59,538 bases of DNA from Bacteroidales bacterium Bact_11. Lineage in GTDB: Bacteria; Bacteroidota; Bacteroidia; Bacteroidales; UBA932. Within the stretch, counting starts at the first letter, position 1, and each line of letters begins with the position of its first letter. The notes beneath the pieces are model-generated. The model saw only the letters and a list, made by a program, of their open reading frames with translations, was not told the origin of the DNA and searched no databases. The DNA lies in contig LUZC01000047.1 in NCBI GenBank assembly GCA_001603505.1, positions 1 to 59,538 on the forward strand, written 5' to 3'. This document shows positions 44,757 to 53,517 of this stretch, in pieces. Position numbers and translations under genes: made by a program.

Positions 44757-45884
44757 TTAGCGGGCCGATTGCATTTCGCGGCGGAAAACCGGCGTAGCGT
44801 AGATGCGAAGCAGCTGTTCGCGGATGGCGCGACGGTCAAATGGACGAGGCAGCGTGTTGAGTTCTTCCTTCAGATAGCGTTCAAAACGCTCTGAAGCGGA
44901 TTTGTCGGACGGTTGCTGCCCCCTCAGCAGTTCCGCAGCAGCGATCTGCGTCGGCCAGATGCGCCAGGCCGAGAGGATGCGGTCATCGATGATCGCGGCC
45001 AGCCGGCGGAACCGCTCGTTCTTGTCGAACGAAGCGCAGTAAGCCAATTCTTCGTCGGTAATCGGCTTGCAAAAGGCCACGTGTACCCGCCCTTTCTGCT
45101 GCACGATACCCGTCACGATGCTTTCGAGATCCTCGCCCGGACGCTTCACATATATTCCAGACTTTTTCTTTACATAAACCTCGTAAGCCTTTTTGATTGC
45201 GCAACTTTCGATCTCGTAAGACACAGCGACGGGCATCAGGTTGAGCGCCTTCATGTTCTCTGCGAAATCGACGCTTCCACTCAGCGAAAGCATCTTCAGG
45301 AGTCCCTGCTCCGTAGTGTCGCAGCCATCTTTCGTCCGTCCGTTCCTGTGTGAAATCCAGACCGATGCAGGGAGATCGTCGTGCAGCCGCATGCGGATAT
45401 AGGCCGACAGGTTGCATGATGTCTCATACACTTCCCGGGGATTCGTGCTGCGCACCACCTTGATCATACGGTTCGACCGCATGAGGTCCTCCAAAAAATG
45501 GTTGTAGAGCAGGTTGTCCCCTACCGCAATCTCGGAGAGCGGAAGGCCATTGTCCTTGAACAGATACTGGATGAAAGCCGAATCCAGCACGATATCGCGG
45601 TGCGACGAGAGCATCGTATAGCAGCGCCCACCCGCAAAATAGCCGAGCCCCTCGGACGTCAGCCCACGTGTGGTCTTGCCGAGAATCGAGCGGACAGCGG
45701 GATACATTACCCGCGTCTGGAAATCGTCGACGCCCTGTATGGTATTGAGGGTATTGCGCAGGATATCAGGATCTTTCCCCGGAAACAGGAATGCCGAGAT
45801 AGGTTCCAGCATGCGATTGTTCGACGCACGCTTAAGCGCGGCAACCGTCCCGGCATCATCGTAGGGTCTGATATCCTCGTACAT
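44757..45884 (-). CDS. 1-acyl-sn-glycerol-3-phosphate acyltransferase-like protein
   Basis: A 375-residue glycerophosphate acyltransferase-superfamily protein, expected at the inner membrane face and likely to acylate a phospholipid or other lipid. The acyltransferase motif is SHRDIVLD with His95 and Asp101; this spacing is one residue longer than the usual H-x4-D. Later blocks GNTL/FEDLMRSNRMIKVVRS, VWISHRNGRTKDGCDTTEQG (third motif region) and LNLMPVAVSYEIESC (fourth motif with proline) follow the family order. It starts 6 nt after the stop of the upstream membrane protein gene and ends just before the lysine operon promoter. Confidence 0.78.
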   Translation of the reverse strand: MYEDIRPYDDAGTVAALKRASNNRMLEPISAFLFPGKDPDILRNTLNTIQGVDDFQTRVMYPAVRSILGKTTRGLTSEGLGYFAGGRCYTMLSSHRDIVLDSAFIQYLFKDNGLPLSEIAVGDNLLYNHFLEDLMRSNRMIKVVRSTNPREVYETSCNLSAYIRMRLHDDLPASVWISHRNGRTKDGCDTTEQGLLKMLSLSGSVDFAENMKALNLMPVAVSYEIESCAIKKAYEVYVKKKSGIYVKRPGEDLESIVTGIVQQKGRVHVAFCKPITDEELAYCASFDKNERFRRLAAIIDDRILSAWRIWPTQIAAAELLRGQQPSDKSASERFERYLKEELNTLPRPFDRRAIREQLLRIYATPVFRREMQSAR

Positions 45885-45890
45885 GTGTTA

Positions 45891-46604
45891 CTATTTTTGA
45901 AATCCCAGTGACCCCAACGGCAGGATGGCGGCCAAATAAAGCGGAATCAAAGCCAGGAGCGGCGTATAGGTGAACTGCGTCTCAGCCAGCTCCGACTGAA
46001 TGGTCAGGAAGGCGTAAATCAGCAGGGCGAGGCTTCCCAGCACATACCAGAATTTCCAGTGCGTCAACAGGAAGAGCAGCAAGGCCACAGTCACGATCGC
46101 CATTGGTACGAGCAAATGGATGAAACTGTCACCACAGCCGAAACGGAGCCCGCAGATCAGCGAGGAGAGCAACATCCCGGCGAACAGCACTGCATACGCA
46201 TACTTTGCCGCACCACTGCCGGCCGCACTGCGCCGAATGGCCGTCGCCGACACGCGGTCGGCAAACCGCTTCCGCCTCGAAAAGAAAATCCACACGAAAA
46301 CGACAATGATAACGAGCGACGCCACTGAAAAAAAGAGTACCGGCGACTGCGGTTTCCACAGCGGCTGCTTCAGGAAGGGCGATTCACAAGTCAGGATTCC
46401 CAAGCCCATCAGAACAAAATAGGCAAGTGTGAGCCATCCGAAAGAAAAGAACATCGAACGCGGTTTCACCAGGCCATTGCGGGCAATCAGCAGGAAACAA
46501 AGGCACAAAAGGGCGAAAAGCACGGCCCCGATCAGGAGCCACAGTCCACTTGAAAAACAGAGCGAACCGGAAATAAGTTCATTGATATCGAGTATACTTT
46601 TCAT
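45891..46604 (-). CDS. multi-pass membrane protein of unknown function
   Basis: A 237-residue protein with about seven hydrophobic helices (for example LWLLIGAVLFALLCLCFLLIA, VLFFSVASLVIIVVFVWIFF and LLVPMAIVTVALLLFLL) and an arginine-rich cytoplasmic loop SRRKRFADRVSATAIRRSA. I do not recognise a family. The ATG at 46604 is taken because a TATCTTTG box lies 26 nt upstream of it, while the longer frame would run into queA. It is followed after 6 nt by the acyltransferase gene, so a role in lipid or envelope assembly is possible. Confidence 0.65.
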   Translation of the reverse strand: MKSILDINELISGSLCFSSGLWLLIGAVLFALLCLCFLLIARNGLVKPRSMFFSFGWLTLAYFVLMGLGILTCESPFLKQPLWKPQSPVLFFSVASLVIIVVFVWIFFSRRKRFADRVSATAIRRSAAGSGAAKYAYAVLFAGMLLSSLICGLRFGCGDSFIHLLVPMAIVTVALLLFLLTHWKFWYVLGSLALLIYAFLTIQSELAETQFTYTPLLALIPLYLAAILPLGSLGFQK

Positions 46605-46630
46605 CGTAAGAACATATCCACTAACAAATA

Positions 46631-46638
46631 CAAAGATA
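46631..46638 (-). promoter_or_regulatory. -7 box of the membrane protein / acyltransferase operon
   Basis: TATCTTTG on the minus strand, exact TAnnTTTG, 26 nt before the ATG at 46604 and immediately behind the queA stop codon. Confidence 0.6.
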
Positions 46639-47868
46639 TCAAACTTTCTGCAATAATGAAGAGTCACCGTAGCTTAGGAAACGAAAACCATTGGCCAGTG
46701 CATAATCATAGATTTCATGCCATGCTTCACCTACGAATGCGCCGATCAGCAGCAGCAATGTGCTCTGGGGCTGGTGGAAATTGGTCACCAGATAGTCGAC
46801 CAGGCGGAAGCGGTAACCCGGCACGATAATGATCCGCGTACGGGAAGAGAGTTCCGGGATACCGCTGCGGTCCATATACGCAATCAATGCGCCAAGCGCC
46901 TCATTAAGAGAAGGTTCGTCCTCCCTTTGTTCGTAGGGTTCCCATTGCTCGACTACACCCGGAGCGCCTTGTCCCAAACAATGGAGCCCCAGGTAATACA
47001 GCGATTCCAGACATCGCGTGGAGGTGGTCCCCACGGCGACCAACGGACGGTCGCCCTTGTCGCGCAGCTGTTCGAGGAATGCGCGTGAAACGGAAAAAGG
47101 CTCGCTGTGCATCGTATGGCCGCCAATGGTATCGCTCTTGACCGGAAGAAAAGTACCGGCACCCACGTGGAGGCACAGGTTTAACCGGGTAATTCCCTTT
47201 GCATCGATAGCATCCAACTCCCGCTGCGTAAAATGCAGACCAGCGGTAGGAGCGGCCACGGAGCCCTCCAGACGGGCATACCATGTCTGGTAGCGCTCCA
47301 GGTCAAGCGCTTCGGTATCGCGCTTTAAATAGGGCGGAATGGGCACTTTGCCGGCATGTTCCATCACCTGGGAGAAAGAATAGCCGCCCTGCCATGAAAA
47401 AGCGACGACCGATGCCTCACCTCTCTCCACAAGTTCGGCCTCCAGGGCCATTTTAATCAGTATTTCACGATCGGGGCTGTCGGGAGCGACATATAAATGG
47501 AGTTTTCCGGTCTTCCAGCGCTTCACATTACCGATAATGGCTTTCCACGTGCAGGTAGATTCGCAGGCAAAACAAAGTTGATAATCCTGTGGCTCAACAG
47601 GTTCCAGGCAGAATACCTCGATCAGGGCACCTGTATCCTTCTGGAAGAGCAGGCGGGCAGGAACAACCTTGGTATTATTGAACACCATGACGGCATTTCC
47701 GGGGAGTAATTCGGCAATATCGCGGAATTTTCGATTCTCAGGCCGTCTTTTCGTAGAATTTGTATAAACAAGCAGCTGGGAATCATCTCTTTCAGCGAGC
47801 GGATATCGTGCTATACGGTCGTCTGGAAGGGGATATGTGTAGTTTTCGATGCGAATGTCCTGGATCAT
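46639..47868 (-). CDS. queA: S-adenosylmethionine:tRNA ribosyltransferase-isomerase
   Basis: A 409-residue enzyme that transfers and isomerises the ribose of SAM onto preQ1-tRNA to make epoxyqueuosine. Family segments are YPLPDDRIARYPLAERDDSQLLVY at the N-terminus, NAVMVFNNTKVVPARLLFQK, PPYLKRDTEALDLERYQTWYA (partly PPYIxR in other members), GSVAAPTAGLHFT, HVGAGTFLPVK and TNFHQPQSTLLLLIGAFVG. It is longer than the E. coli protein, as usual in Bacteroidetes. The ATG at 47868 (MIQDIRIENYTYPL) is preferred to the start 17 codons upstream, which lies at the promoter box TATTTTTG (47889..47896). Confidence 0.96.
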   Translation of the reverse strand: MIQDIRIENYTYPLPDDRIARYPLAERDDSQLLVYTNSTKRRPENRKFRDIAELLPGNAVMVFNNTKVVPARLLFQKDTGALIEVFCLEPVEPQDYQLCFACESTCTWKAIIGNVKRWKTGKLHLYVAPDSPDREILIKMALEAELVERGEASVVAFSWQGGYSFSQVMEHAGKVPIPPYLKRDTEALDLERYQTWYARLEGSVAAPTAGLHFTQRELDAIDAKGITRLNLCLHVGAGTFLPVKSDTIGGHTMHSEPFSVSRAFLEQLRDKGDRPLVAVGTTSTRCLESLYYLGLHCLGQGAPGVVEQWEPYEQREDEPSLNEALGALIAYMDRSGIPELSSRTRIIIVPGYRFRLVDYLVTNFHQPQSTLLLLIGAFVGEAWHEIYDYALANGFRFLSYGDSSLLQKV

Positions 47869-48375
47869 CGGAGCAATTTTAGCGTGTACAAAAATACAAC
47901 AAGGAAAACGCAAATACAAGTTTATCTTTCCCGGCCCATACGTTCACATTTGTAATCAGCGGTTGGGCGTTGCTTGTTGTAAATATTAACGGAGAATATT
48001 TTTTACTTTCTAAATCACACTTGTAATTCCCGCTACATCCGTTAACCAGCCCATGAACGATAATTCCTATCTCATATCTGATTCCCAATAAGTTAGATTG
48101 TTTATATTCAAGCATTACTTTGTTTTAATCTCTAAATAGGCTGCCCTAAGTGGTGTATTTAGAGTTCTAAAAGAAAATGATTTGCTTATACCCAGATATT
48201 TGCAGACTTTATCTCTATTTTAGATTCAGTATATTTCTGCCTATCCCCTCTCAGGATCTATTCCCCCTATTCTCTTGTTACATTTGTAATCGTTTAATTC
48301 CGTAATAATTTCTACTTTCCAGTTTTGTTTTCTAATGAATAATTGTTACATTTGTACCACCAATCGATTCAGCCT
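47869..48375. repeat. AT-rich intergenic region with repeated TTACATTTGTAA-like sites
   Basis: About 500 bp clearly richer in A+T than its surroundings, with no gene I can support. It contains four related sites: TCACATTTGTAA (47944..47955), TCACACTTGTAA (48015..48026), TTACATTTGTAA (48278..48289, a perfect dyad TTACA-TT-TGTAA) and TTACATTTGTAC (48346..48357). The last includes the -7 box of the XRE gene. There is also a perfect 9-bp inverted repeat CTCTAAATA / TATTTAGAG (48130..48138 and 48156..48164). The queA promoter box (complement of 47889..47896, TATTTTTG) is at the left end. Autoregulatory operators are a likely reading. Confidence 0.5.
48324..48354 (+). promoter_or_regulatory. promoter of the XRE regulator gene
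   Basis: TTTG at 48324..48327, 19 nt, then TACATTTG at 48347..48354: both consensus elements at ideal spacing. The -7 box is inside the fourth dyad site, so binding of a regulator there would block transcription. Confidence 0.75.
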
Positions 48376-48828
48376 ATGCAAGACCGTCTCAAACAGTTTT
48401 TGGCAATGGAGAACCTCACCCCTGCCCGATTCGCGGAGGTGATGGGCATCCAGCGTTCCGGTATCTCCCATCTGCTGGCCGGACGCAACAAGCCCAGTTT
48501 CGAGTTTATCCAGAAAATGATGAACGCCTACCCCGACATCAACTACGAATGGCTGATACTCGGCAAGGGCCGTCCCTACAAAAGCGACGCGAAACAGCCC
48601 GATACGGCGGCCATGCAACCGCTTTTTCAAGATTATCCCGAAGAGGAGACGCCCGATGATCCCGGTTTATTCGCTGAAATTCAGGATGTTGAATACGAAA
48701 ATCCGCTCGCTCAACTCGCTGAGAATCCAAAATTCGATGCGGCACCATCCGCTACCCCGCAGAATTCGACAAAAAAAATCGCCCGTATCACGGTCTTTTA
48801 CAATGACGGAACCTTCGAAGAGAAATAA
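48376..48828 (+). CDS. XRE family helix-turn-helix regulator
   Basis: A 150-residue DNA-binding protein. The N-terminal helix-turn-helix covers residues 1-55: RLKQFLAMENLTPARFAEVM, GIQRSGISHLLAGRNKPSF and FIQKMMNAYPDINYEWLI. The middle is acidic and probably disordered (about 65-125). The C-terminal KIARITVFYNDGTFEEK is a short motif I know from many Bacteroidetes XRE regulators. A TTG eleven codons upstream overlaps the promoter, so the ATG at 48376 is used. The upstream dyads are candidate binding sites. It precedes a plus-strand run of repair and nucleotide genes that has its own promoter. Confidence 0.88.
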   Translation: MQDRLKQFLAMENLTPARFAEVMGIQRSGISHLLAGRNKPSFEFIQKMMNAYPDINYEWLILGKGRPYKSDAKQPDTAAMQPLFQDYPEEETPDDPGLFAEIQDVEYENPLAQLAENPKFDAAPSATPQNSTKKIARITVFYNDGTFEEK

Positions 48829-48832
48829 ATCG

Positions 48833-48840
48833 TACCTTTG
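48833..48840 (+). promoter_or_regulatory. -7 box of the PyrD-like / cinA gene run
   Basis: TACCTTTG, exact TAnnTTTG, starting 4 nt after the XRE stop codon and 21 nt before the ATG at 48862. Confidence 0.6.
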
Positions 48841-48861
48841 TCTTATTGAGAACAACCGACG

Positions 48862-49596
48862 ATGCCTGTTTCTTCGAAACTCCACTTTCTCCGCGTACTC
48901 AAGTACGCGCCTTTCCTTCAACCCATCGTGAGCGCCTTATTCCGGCGCCCTACCCTTGGTTTGGAAAAGCGTCTGATGGGGATTCCCTTTGCACATCCCA
49001 TCGGCGTGGCAGCCGGCGTCGACCGGCGCGGCGAATTTGCCGACGCTATCGCCTGCTTTCATCCCTCTTTCCTGGAAATCGGTCCCTTGCGGGACGTTCG
49101 GTTCGCAACCCAGAACCTGCAAAATCGAGAGTCCGACATCGTGATTCTGGGGAATCTCAGTCATTCGAAGGATTTGGTCAGCGCTTTTACACTGATCTAC
49201 GACTTCGTTGATGCCATTGTGCTCAACGTCTCGCACGGCAGTTCCGTGTCGAGAGTCATCGACCATCTGTTGGAACTCCGCCGCTACAACGACACCTATA
49301 AGCCCATTATTTTCAAGCTTTTCCCCGATCTCAGCCAGGAAGAGCTCGATGATGTGGCTGCCTACATGCTAGGCAGCGGCATCGACGGCGTCATGGTTCA
49401 CGCCGAATTCGTGGAACGGATCCGGGAAAAAACACAATCACTGCTTCCCATTATCGCCATCGGCGAAATCTCCGCACCGGAACGTGCGGCACAGATACTC
49501 GCCTCCGGCGCCGACCTGGTTGCCGTAACCAACTCCCCCACACACTACGGCCCCGGCCTGATCAGCAAAATCGTCAAATCGCTGCAAAAGAAATGA
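48862..49596 (+). CDS. shortened dihydroorotate dehydrogenase-like (PyrD fold) protein
   Basis: A 244-residue beta/alpha-barrel protein related to class 2 dihydroorotate dehydrogenase but about 80-100 residues shorter. Similar parts: GVAAGVDRRGE (48-58), FLEIG (70-74), FKLFPDLS (151-158), and HYGPGLISKI (228-237). The NRxGFNN substrate segment and the NxSxPN active-site loop are not preserved; the corresponding stretch reads LNVSHGSS (121-128). Normal FMN and orotate contacts are therefore doubtful. It overlaps cinA by 4 nt. It is probably a paralogue with another or no catalytic role; true PyrD would be elsewhere. Confidence 0.75.
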   Translation: MPVSSKLHFLRVLKYAPFLQPIVSALFRRPTLGLEKRLMGIPFAHPIGVAAGVDRRGEFADAIACFHPSFLEIGPLRDVRFATQNLQNRESDIVILGNLSHSKDLVSAFTLIYDFVDAIVLNVSHGSSVSRVIDHLLELRRYNDTYKPIIFKLFPDLSQEELDDVAAYMLGSGIDGVMVHAEFVERIREKTQSLLPIIAIGEISAPERAAQILASGADLVAVTNSPTHYGPGLISKIVKSLQKK

Positions 49597-50843
49597 AAAC
49601 CGCTTCGATCTGCACCATCGGCGATGAGATCCTCATCGGCCAGATTGTCGATACGAATTCCTCCCACATTGCCCGCGAACTCAACCTGCTGGGCATTCAG
49701 GTAAAATACATGACATCCATCGGTGACGACCGGTCCCGCATCCTTTCGGAACTGGGCAACTGCCTGGACCACACCGATATCGTGATCGTTACCGGTGGTC
49801 TCGGCCCTACGAAAGACGATATTACCAAAGACGCGCTCCGCGAACTCTCCGGAGCGAAAGGTTACCGCGAGTCTGCCGAGCAGATGGCCCACATCCAGCG
49901 GATTCTCGGGGCCCGCGGCATCCCGATGATCGATACCAACCGTGCCCAGGCTCTCGTACCCGACACGTGTACGGTGATTCCCAACACGCTGGGAACCGCC
50001 CCCTGCATGGCTTTCTACGGATTGGGGGCCCAGGGGACTTCCGCCCTGTATTCCCTGCCGGGCGTGCCTTTTGAAGCACTCGGACTCCTTCCGGCCGTGA
50101 TGGATGACATCCGTCGACACTTTTCACTCGAATCCATCACCCACCACACCGTGGTGACCTTCGGCATCCCGGAATCCACGCTTGCCAAGACCATCGAACC
50201 GTGGGAAGACGCCCTTCCCGGCAACATCCACCTGGCCTACCTGCCCAATCCCACCATCGGTGTCCGCCTGCGTCTCACACAGTTGGGCGGCCAGGCCGAT
50301 TTCTCTCCCTATCTCGCTCAACTTCAAGCGATACTGGGCGACGCCATCTACGGCGAAGGCGACGATACCCTGCAGGTAGTGATCGGCCGGAAACTGAGAG
50401 CCGCCGGAAAGACCCTCGCCCTGGCCGAATCGTGCACGGGCGGACATTTGTCAGAACTCATCACCTCAGTTCCCGGCTGCAGCGACTACTACAAAGGAGC
50501 CGTTACATCCTATTCCAACGAAGTGAAAATGAAAGTATTGGGTGTCCGCGAAGAGACCCTCTTGCAATTCGGAGCCGTGAGTGAAGCCTGCGTCCGCGAA
50601 ATGGCCGCCGGCGTGCTCCGTGCCCTCGACACCGACTACGCCGTGGCTACCTCCGGTATTGCCGGGCCCGGCGGCGGTTCCCCCGAAAAACCCGTGGGAA
50701 CTGCCTGGCTGGCCGCTGCCAAAAAGCAGCCCGACGGCAGCGTGAACGTTGCCACGGAGTGTGTGCGTTTCGCCTCCTCCCGAGCCGTCAACATCGAACG
50801 CTTCGCCTCACACGCCCTCGATCTCCTTCGCAGAAATCTGTAA
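49593..50843 (+). CDS. cinA: CinA family nicotinamide-nucleotide amidohydrolase
   Basis: A 416-residue two-domain protein. The N-terminal MoCF-like domain (1-170) has GDEILIGQIVDTNSSHIARELN and VTGGLGPTKDDITKDAL; it hydrolyses ADP-ribose-type substrates in studied members. The C-terminal domain (about 265-416) has ALAESCTGGHLSELITSVPG, FGAVSEACVREMA and ATSGIAGPGGGSPEKPVGTAW and deamidates nicotinamide mononucleotide for NAD recycling. Full length with both domains intact. It overlaps the PyrD-like gene and lies 10 nt before the serine hydrolase gene. Confidence 0.95.
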   Translation: MKTASICTIGDEILIGQIVDTNSSHIARELNLLGIQVKYMTSIGDDRSRILSELGNCLDHTDIVIVTGGLGPTKDDITKDALRELSGAKGYRESAEQMAHIQRILGARGIPMIDTNRAQALVPDTCTVIPNTLGTAPCMAFYGLGAQGTSALYSLPGVPFEALGLLPAVMDDIRRHFSLESITHHTVVTFGIPESTLAKTIEPWEDALPGNIHLAYLPNPTIGVRLRLTQLGGQADFSPYLAQLQAILGDAIYGEGDDTLQVVIGRKLRAAGKTLALAESCTGGHLSELITSVPGCSDYYKGAVTSYSNEVKMKVLGVREETLLQFGAVSEACVREMAAGVLRALDTDYAVATSGIAGPGGGSPEKPVGTAWLAAAKKQPDGSVNVATECVRFASSRAVNIERFASHALDLLRRNL

Positions 50844-50853
50844 TATCCTGTCT

Positions 50854-52020
50854 ATGAAAAAACTGATACTCCTGATTCCCCTCCTGTCCGTTATGTTGTT
50901 TTCCTGTACCAAAAACCCTGAAAAAGAACAGATTGCAAAGCTCGATCAACTCTGTTCCTCGCTCTTCCCCGCCAATGAGCCCGGCGCTGCCGTCCTCGTG
51001 ATGAAGGGCGACGACATCATCTTCGACAAAGGCTACGGCATTGCGGACATCGACACGAAAGTGCCTATCGACGGCAACACCTTTTTCAACATCGCCTCCG
51101 TTTCCAAGCAGTTCACGGCCGCGGCCATCCTGCAGTTAGCCGAAGAAGGAAAACTATCGCTCGAGGATCCCGTATCCAAATATTTTCCGGAATTCCAGGC
51201 TCCTTTCTGGAAAGACATCCAAATCAAGCACCTGCTCTCCCACTCCTCCGGTGTGCCGGATGCCCGCGGAGGCATTCCTCGCGAGCTGAAGATCACGGGC
51301 GACGAGGCCCTCTCAATGTCCTATCTCCCCGATCTGGATTTCCTGCATTTCGAGCCGGGAACCGCCTATGAATACATCAACCCGACCTTCGTGGTGTGCG
51401 GCGCCATCGTGGAAAAAGTTTCCGGACAACCCTTCGCCGAATACGTGACCGAGCACATTTTCCGCCCCGCCGGGATGCAGCATACGCAATATTTCGATCC
51501 GCAGCACCAGGACCAGATTCCCAATATGGCCCATGGCTACGAATACGCCGACGTGGAAGACATGCCTGAGGAGCGTACAGCCGACAGCATGCCGAACGAC
51601 CAGCCCAAGAACTGGTATGAATACGACTATGGCGAAGAGACCTTCTTCGCTACCAAGCCCGACGGGGGCATTTACACCTCCACCCACGAGTTCGTGGAAT
51701 GGGAGAAGGCCCTGCGTGCCGACAAAGTCCTGTCCGAAGCCGACCGCATCGATGCACAATCGCCCCATACCTTCGCCAGCGACAGCCCCTGGAGTGACTA
51801 CCAGAACCGCCCGAACACCTGGTACGGCTACGGCTGGTTCATCGAACCCAAGACCGACCTTACCAAAGAAGTGATCTACCATACCGGCGACAACGGCGGC
51901 TTCAAGATTCTCGCCGCCCGCTATCCCGAAGACCGGGCGCTCGTGCTGATCTTCGCCAACCGCGCCGACTGGGACCGCTACCCCCTAATGCAGCAGATTG
52001 AAGAAATCTTTGGATTCTAA
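50854..52020 (+). CDS. serine hydrolase lipoprotein of the beta-lactamase (AmpC/D-Ala carboxypeptidase) fold
   Basis: A 388-residue envelope lipoprotein (signal with lipidation box LFSC). Active-site motifs of class C beta-lactamase-like esterases and peptidases are present: S-x-x-K as SVSKQFTAAAI (about residues 85-95), the tyrosine motif YEYINPTF (about 172-179), and HTGDNGGF (about 343-350) as the third motif. Such proteins cleave D-amino acid peptides or esters. The frame is open 35 codons upstream within cinA; only the ATG at 50854 gives a signal peptide. Its substrate cannot be deduced. Confidence 0.87.
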   Translation: MKKLILLIPLLSVMLFSCTKNPEKEQIAKLDQLCSSLFPANEPGAAVLVMKGDDIIFDKGYGIADIDTKVPIDGNTFFNIASVSKQFTAAAILQLAEEGKLSLEDPVSKYFPEFQAPFWKDIQIKHLLSHSSGVPDARGGIPRELKITGDEALSMSYLPDLDFLHFEPGTAYEYINPTFVVCGAIVEKVSGQPFAEYVTEHIFRPAGMQHTQYFDPQHQDQIPNMAHGYEYADVEDMPEERTADSMPNDQPKNWYEYDYGEETFFATKPDGGIYTSTHEFVEWEKALRADKVLSEADRIDAQSPHTFASDSPWSDYQNRPNTWYGYGWFIEPKTDLTKEVIYHTGDNGGFKILAARYPEDRALVLIFANRADWDRYPLMQQIEEIFGF

Positions 52021-52032
52021 TACGACCCCGGC

Positions 52033-52785
52033 ATGAAACTCATCTCTTGGAACGTTAACGGCTTGCGCGCTGCCCTGGGCAAAGGGTGCGCGGATGTTTT
52101 CGCTGCCGGCGACTACGACTGCATCTGCCTGCAGGAAACCAAATTGCAGGAAGGCCTGCTGCCGCTGGAAATCCCCGGGTACCAGGGTTATCTGCATTAC
52201 GCACAGAAAAAAGGCTATTCCGGAACGGCCATTTTCACGCGAAGGGAACCGCTGTCGGTCCGCTACGGCATCGGCACGCCCGATTTCGACGCGGAAGGGC
52301 GCACCGTAACGCTGGAATTCCCCGATTTCTGGCTGGTAACGATGTATGTACCCAATTCGCAGCGCGGGTTGGTACGTCTTCCGTTCCGCCTGGAGTGGGA
52401 AGCGGCCATCCGCCAGTATCTCAACGGATTGCAGGCCGTCAAGCCCGTAGTGGTGTGCGGCGACCTCAACGTGGCCGCGGAAGAGATCGACATCCACGAT
52501 CCCAAGGGCAACCGAAAGAACGCCGGCTTCTCCGACGAGGAGCGTGCCGCGTTCCGGGAACTCAAGGGCATCGGTCTGGCCGACGTCTGGCGCGAAGCCA
52601 ATCCCGACACCCGCAAATACAGCTGGTGGGCCTACTGGGGAACGGCCCGCGAAAGGAACCTCGGATGGCGCATCGACTACTTCCTCGTGTCAAGGCCGTT
52701 TGTCGATAAGGTAATCGCCGCCGAAATCCTCGACCAGGTGCAGGGCTCCGACCACTGCCCCGTCACGCTGGAACTGAATCTATAA
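52033..52785 (+). CDS. xth: exodeoxyribonuclease III / AP endonuclease
   Basis: A 250-residue base-excision repair nuclease. The metal and catalytic motifs are in order: SWNVNGLRAA (5-14), LQETKLQ (33-39), the tyrosine region VTMYVPNSQRG, CGDLNVAAEEIDIHDPKGNR, and the C-terminal GWRIDYFLVS and GSDHCPVTLEL with the catalytic histidine. It cuts DNA at abasic sites produced by glycosylases such as MutY and the UDG-like protein of this window. It starts 12 nt after the serine hydrolase stop. Confidence 0.95.
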   Translation: MKLISWNVNGLRAALGKGCADVFAAGDYDCICLQETKLQEGLLPLEIPGYQGYLHYAQKKGYSGTAIFTRREPLSVRYGIGTPDFDAEGRTVTLEFPDFWLVTMYVPNSQRGLVRLPFRLEWEAAIRQYLNGLQAVKPVVVCGDLNVAAEEIDIHDPKGNRKNAGFSDEERAAFRELKGIGLADVWREANPDTRKYSWWAYWGTARERNLGWRIDYFLVSRPFVDKVIAAEILDQVQGSDHCPVTLELNL

Positions 52786-52809
52786 TTCCCCTTGCAAGAA
52801 TCGAACACT

Positions 52810-53517
52810 ATGAACAATACCCCCACACCCCATATCGGGGCCCAATACGGCGAGATTGCCGAGACCATACTCATGGCAGGCGACCCGCTCCGCGCGAAAT
52901 TCATTGCCGACCATTTCCTGACCGATCCGGTCCTGTTCAACGAGGTACGCGGCATGCTGGGCTACACCGGCACGTACAACGGCAAACGCGTCAGCGTAAT
53001 GGGCCACGGCATGGGCATCCCTTCAATCGGCATCTATTCCTACGAGCTCTTCAACTTCTATGGCGTGAAGACCATCATCCGCGTGGGTTCCGCTGGTTCC
53101 TGCCATCCCGACCTGAAACTGGGCGACATCGTCATCGCGCAGGGAGCCTGCACCGATTCGAACTACGGAGCGCAGTTCGAGCTGCCCGGCACCTTTGCAC
53201 CTATCGCCGATTTCGACCTTCTCCGGGCAGCCGCAGCGGCCTGCGAAAAGCGGAAGATCCATTATATGGTGGGGAACATCCTCTCTTCGGATGCTTTCTA
53301 TTCCGATAATCCGCACACCGACAGCTGGATGAAGATGGGTGTCCTGGCCGTGGAGATGGAGGCCTCGGCGCTCTACATGAACGCCGCCCGTTCGGGCAAC
53401 CGCGCATTGGTGATCTGCACGATTTCCGACCATATCCTGACCGGCGAGGAGATGACGGCCGATGCACGCCGCACCACCTTCACCAACATGATGGAAGTAG
53501 CGCTTTCGCTTATTTGA
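52810..53517 (+). CDS. deoD: purine nucleoside phosphorylase, DeoD type
   Basis: A 235-residue enzyme that phosphorolyses purine nucleosides for salvage. Typical segments are [32 protein letters not shown] (phosphate loop), [37 protein letters not shown] (substrate glutamates) and [17 protein letters not shown] with the catalytic aspartate. The ATG at 52810 is used rather than a TTG six codons upstream. Its end overlaps the convergent GH78 gene by 8 nt. Confidence 0.96.
   Translation: MNNTPTPHIGAQYGEIAETILMAGDPLRAKFIADHFLTDPVLFNEVRGMLGYTGTYNGKRVSVMGHGMGIPSIGIYSYELFNFYGVKTIIRVGSAGSCHPDLKLGDIVIAQGACTDSNYGAQFELPGTFAPIADFDLLRAAAAACEKRKIHYMVGNILSSDAFYSDNPHTDSWMKMGVLAVEMEASALYMNAARSGNRALVICTISDHILTGEEMTADARRTTFTNMMEVALSLI

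Noticed and set aside
47879-48115. A 78-codon minus-strand frame in the AT-rich intergenic region
   Set aside because: No family resemblance, overlaps the queA promoter and repeated operator-like sites; likely chance.
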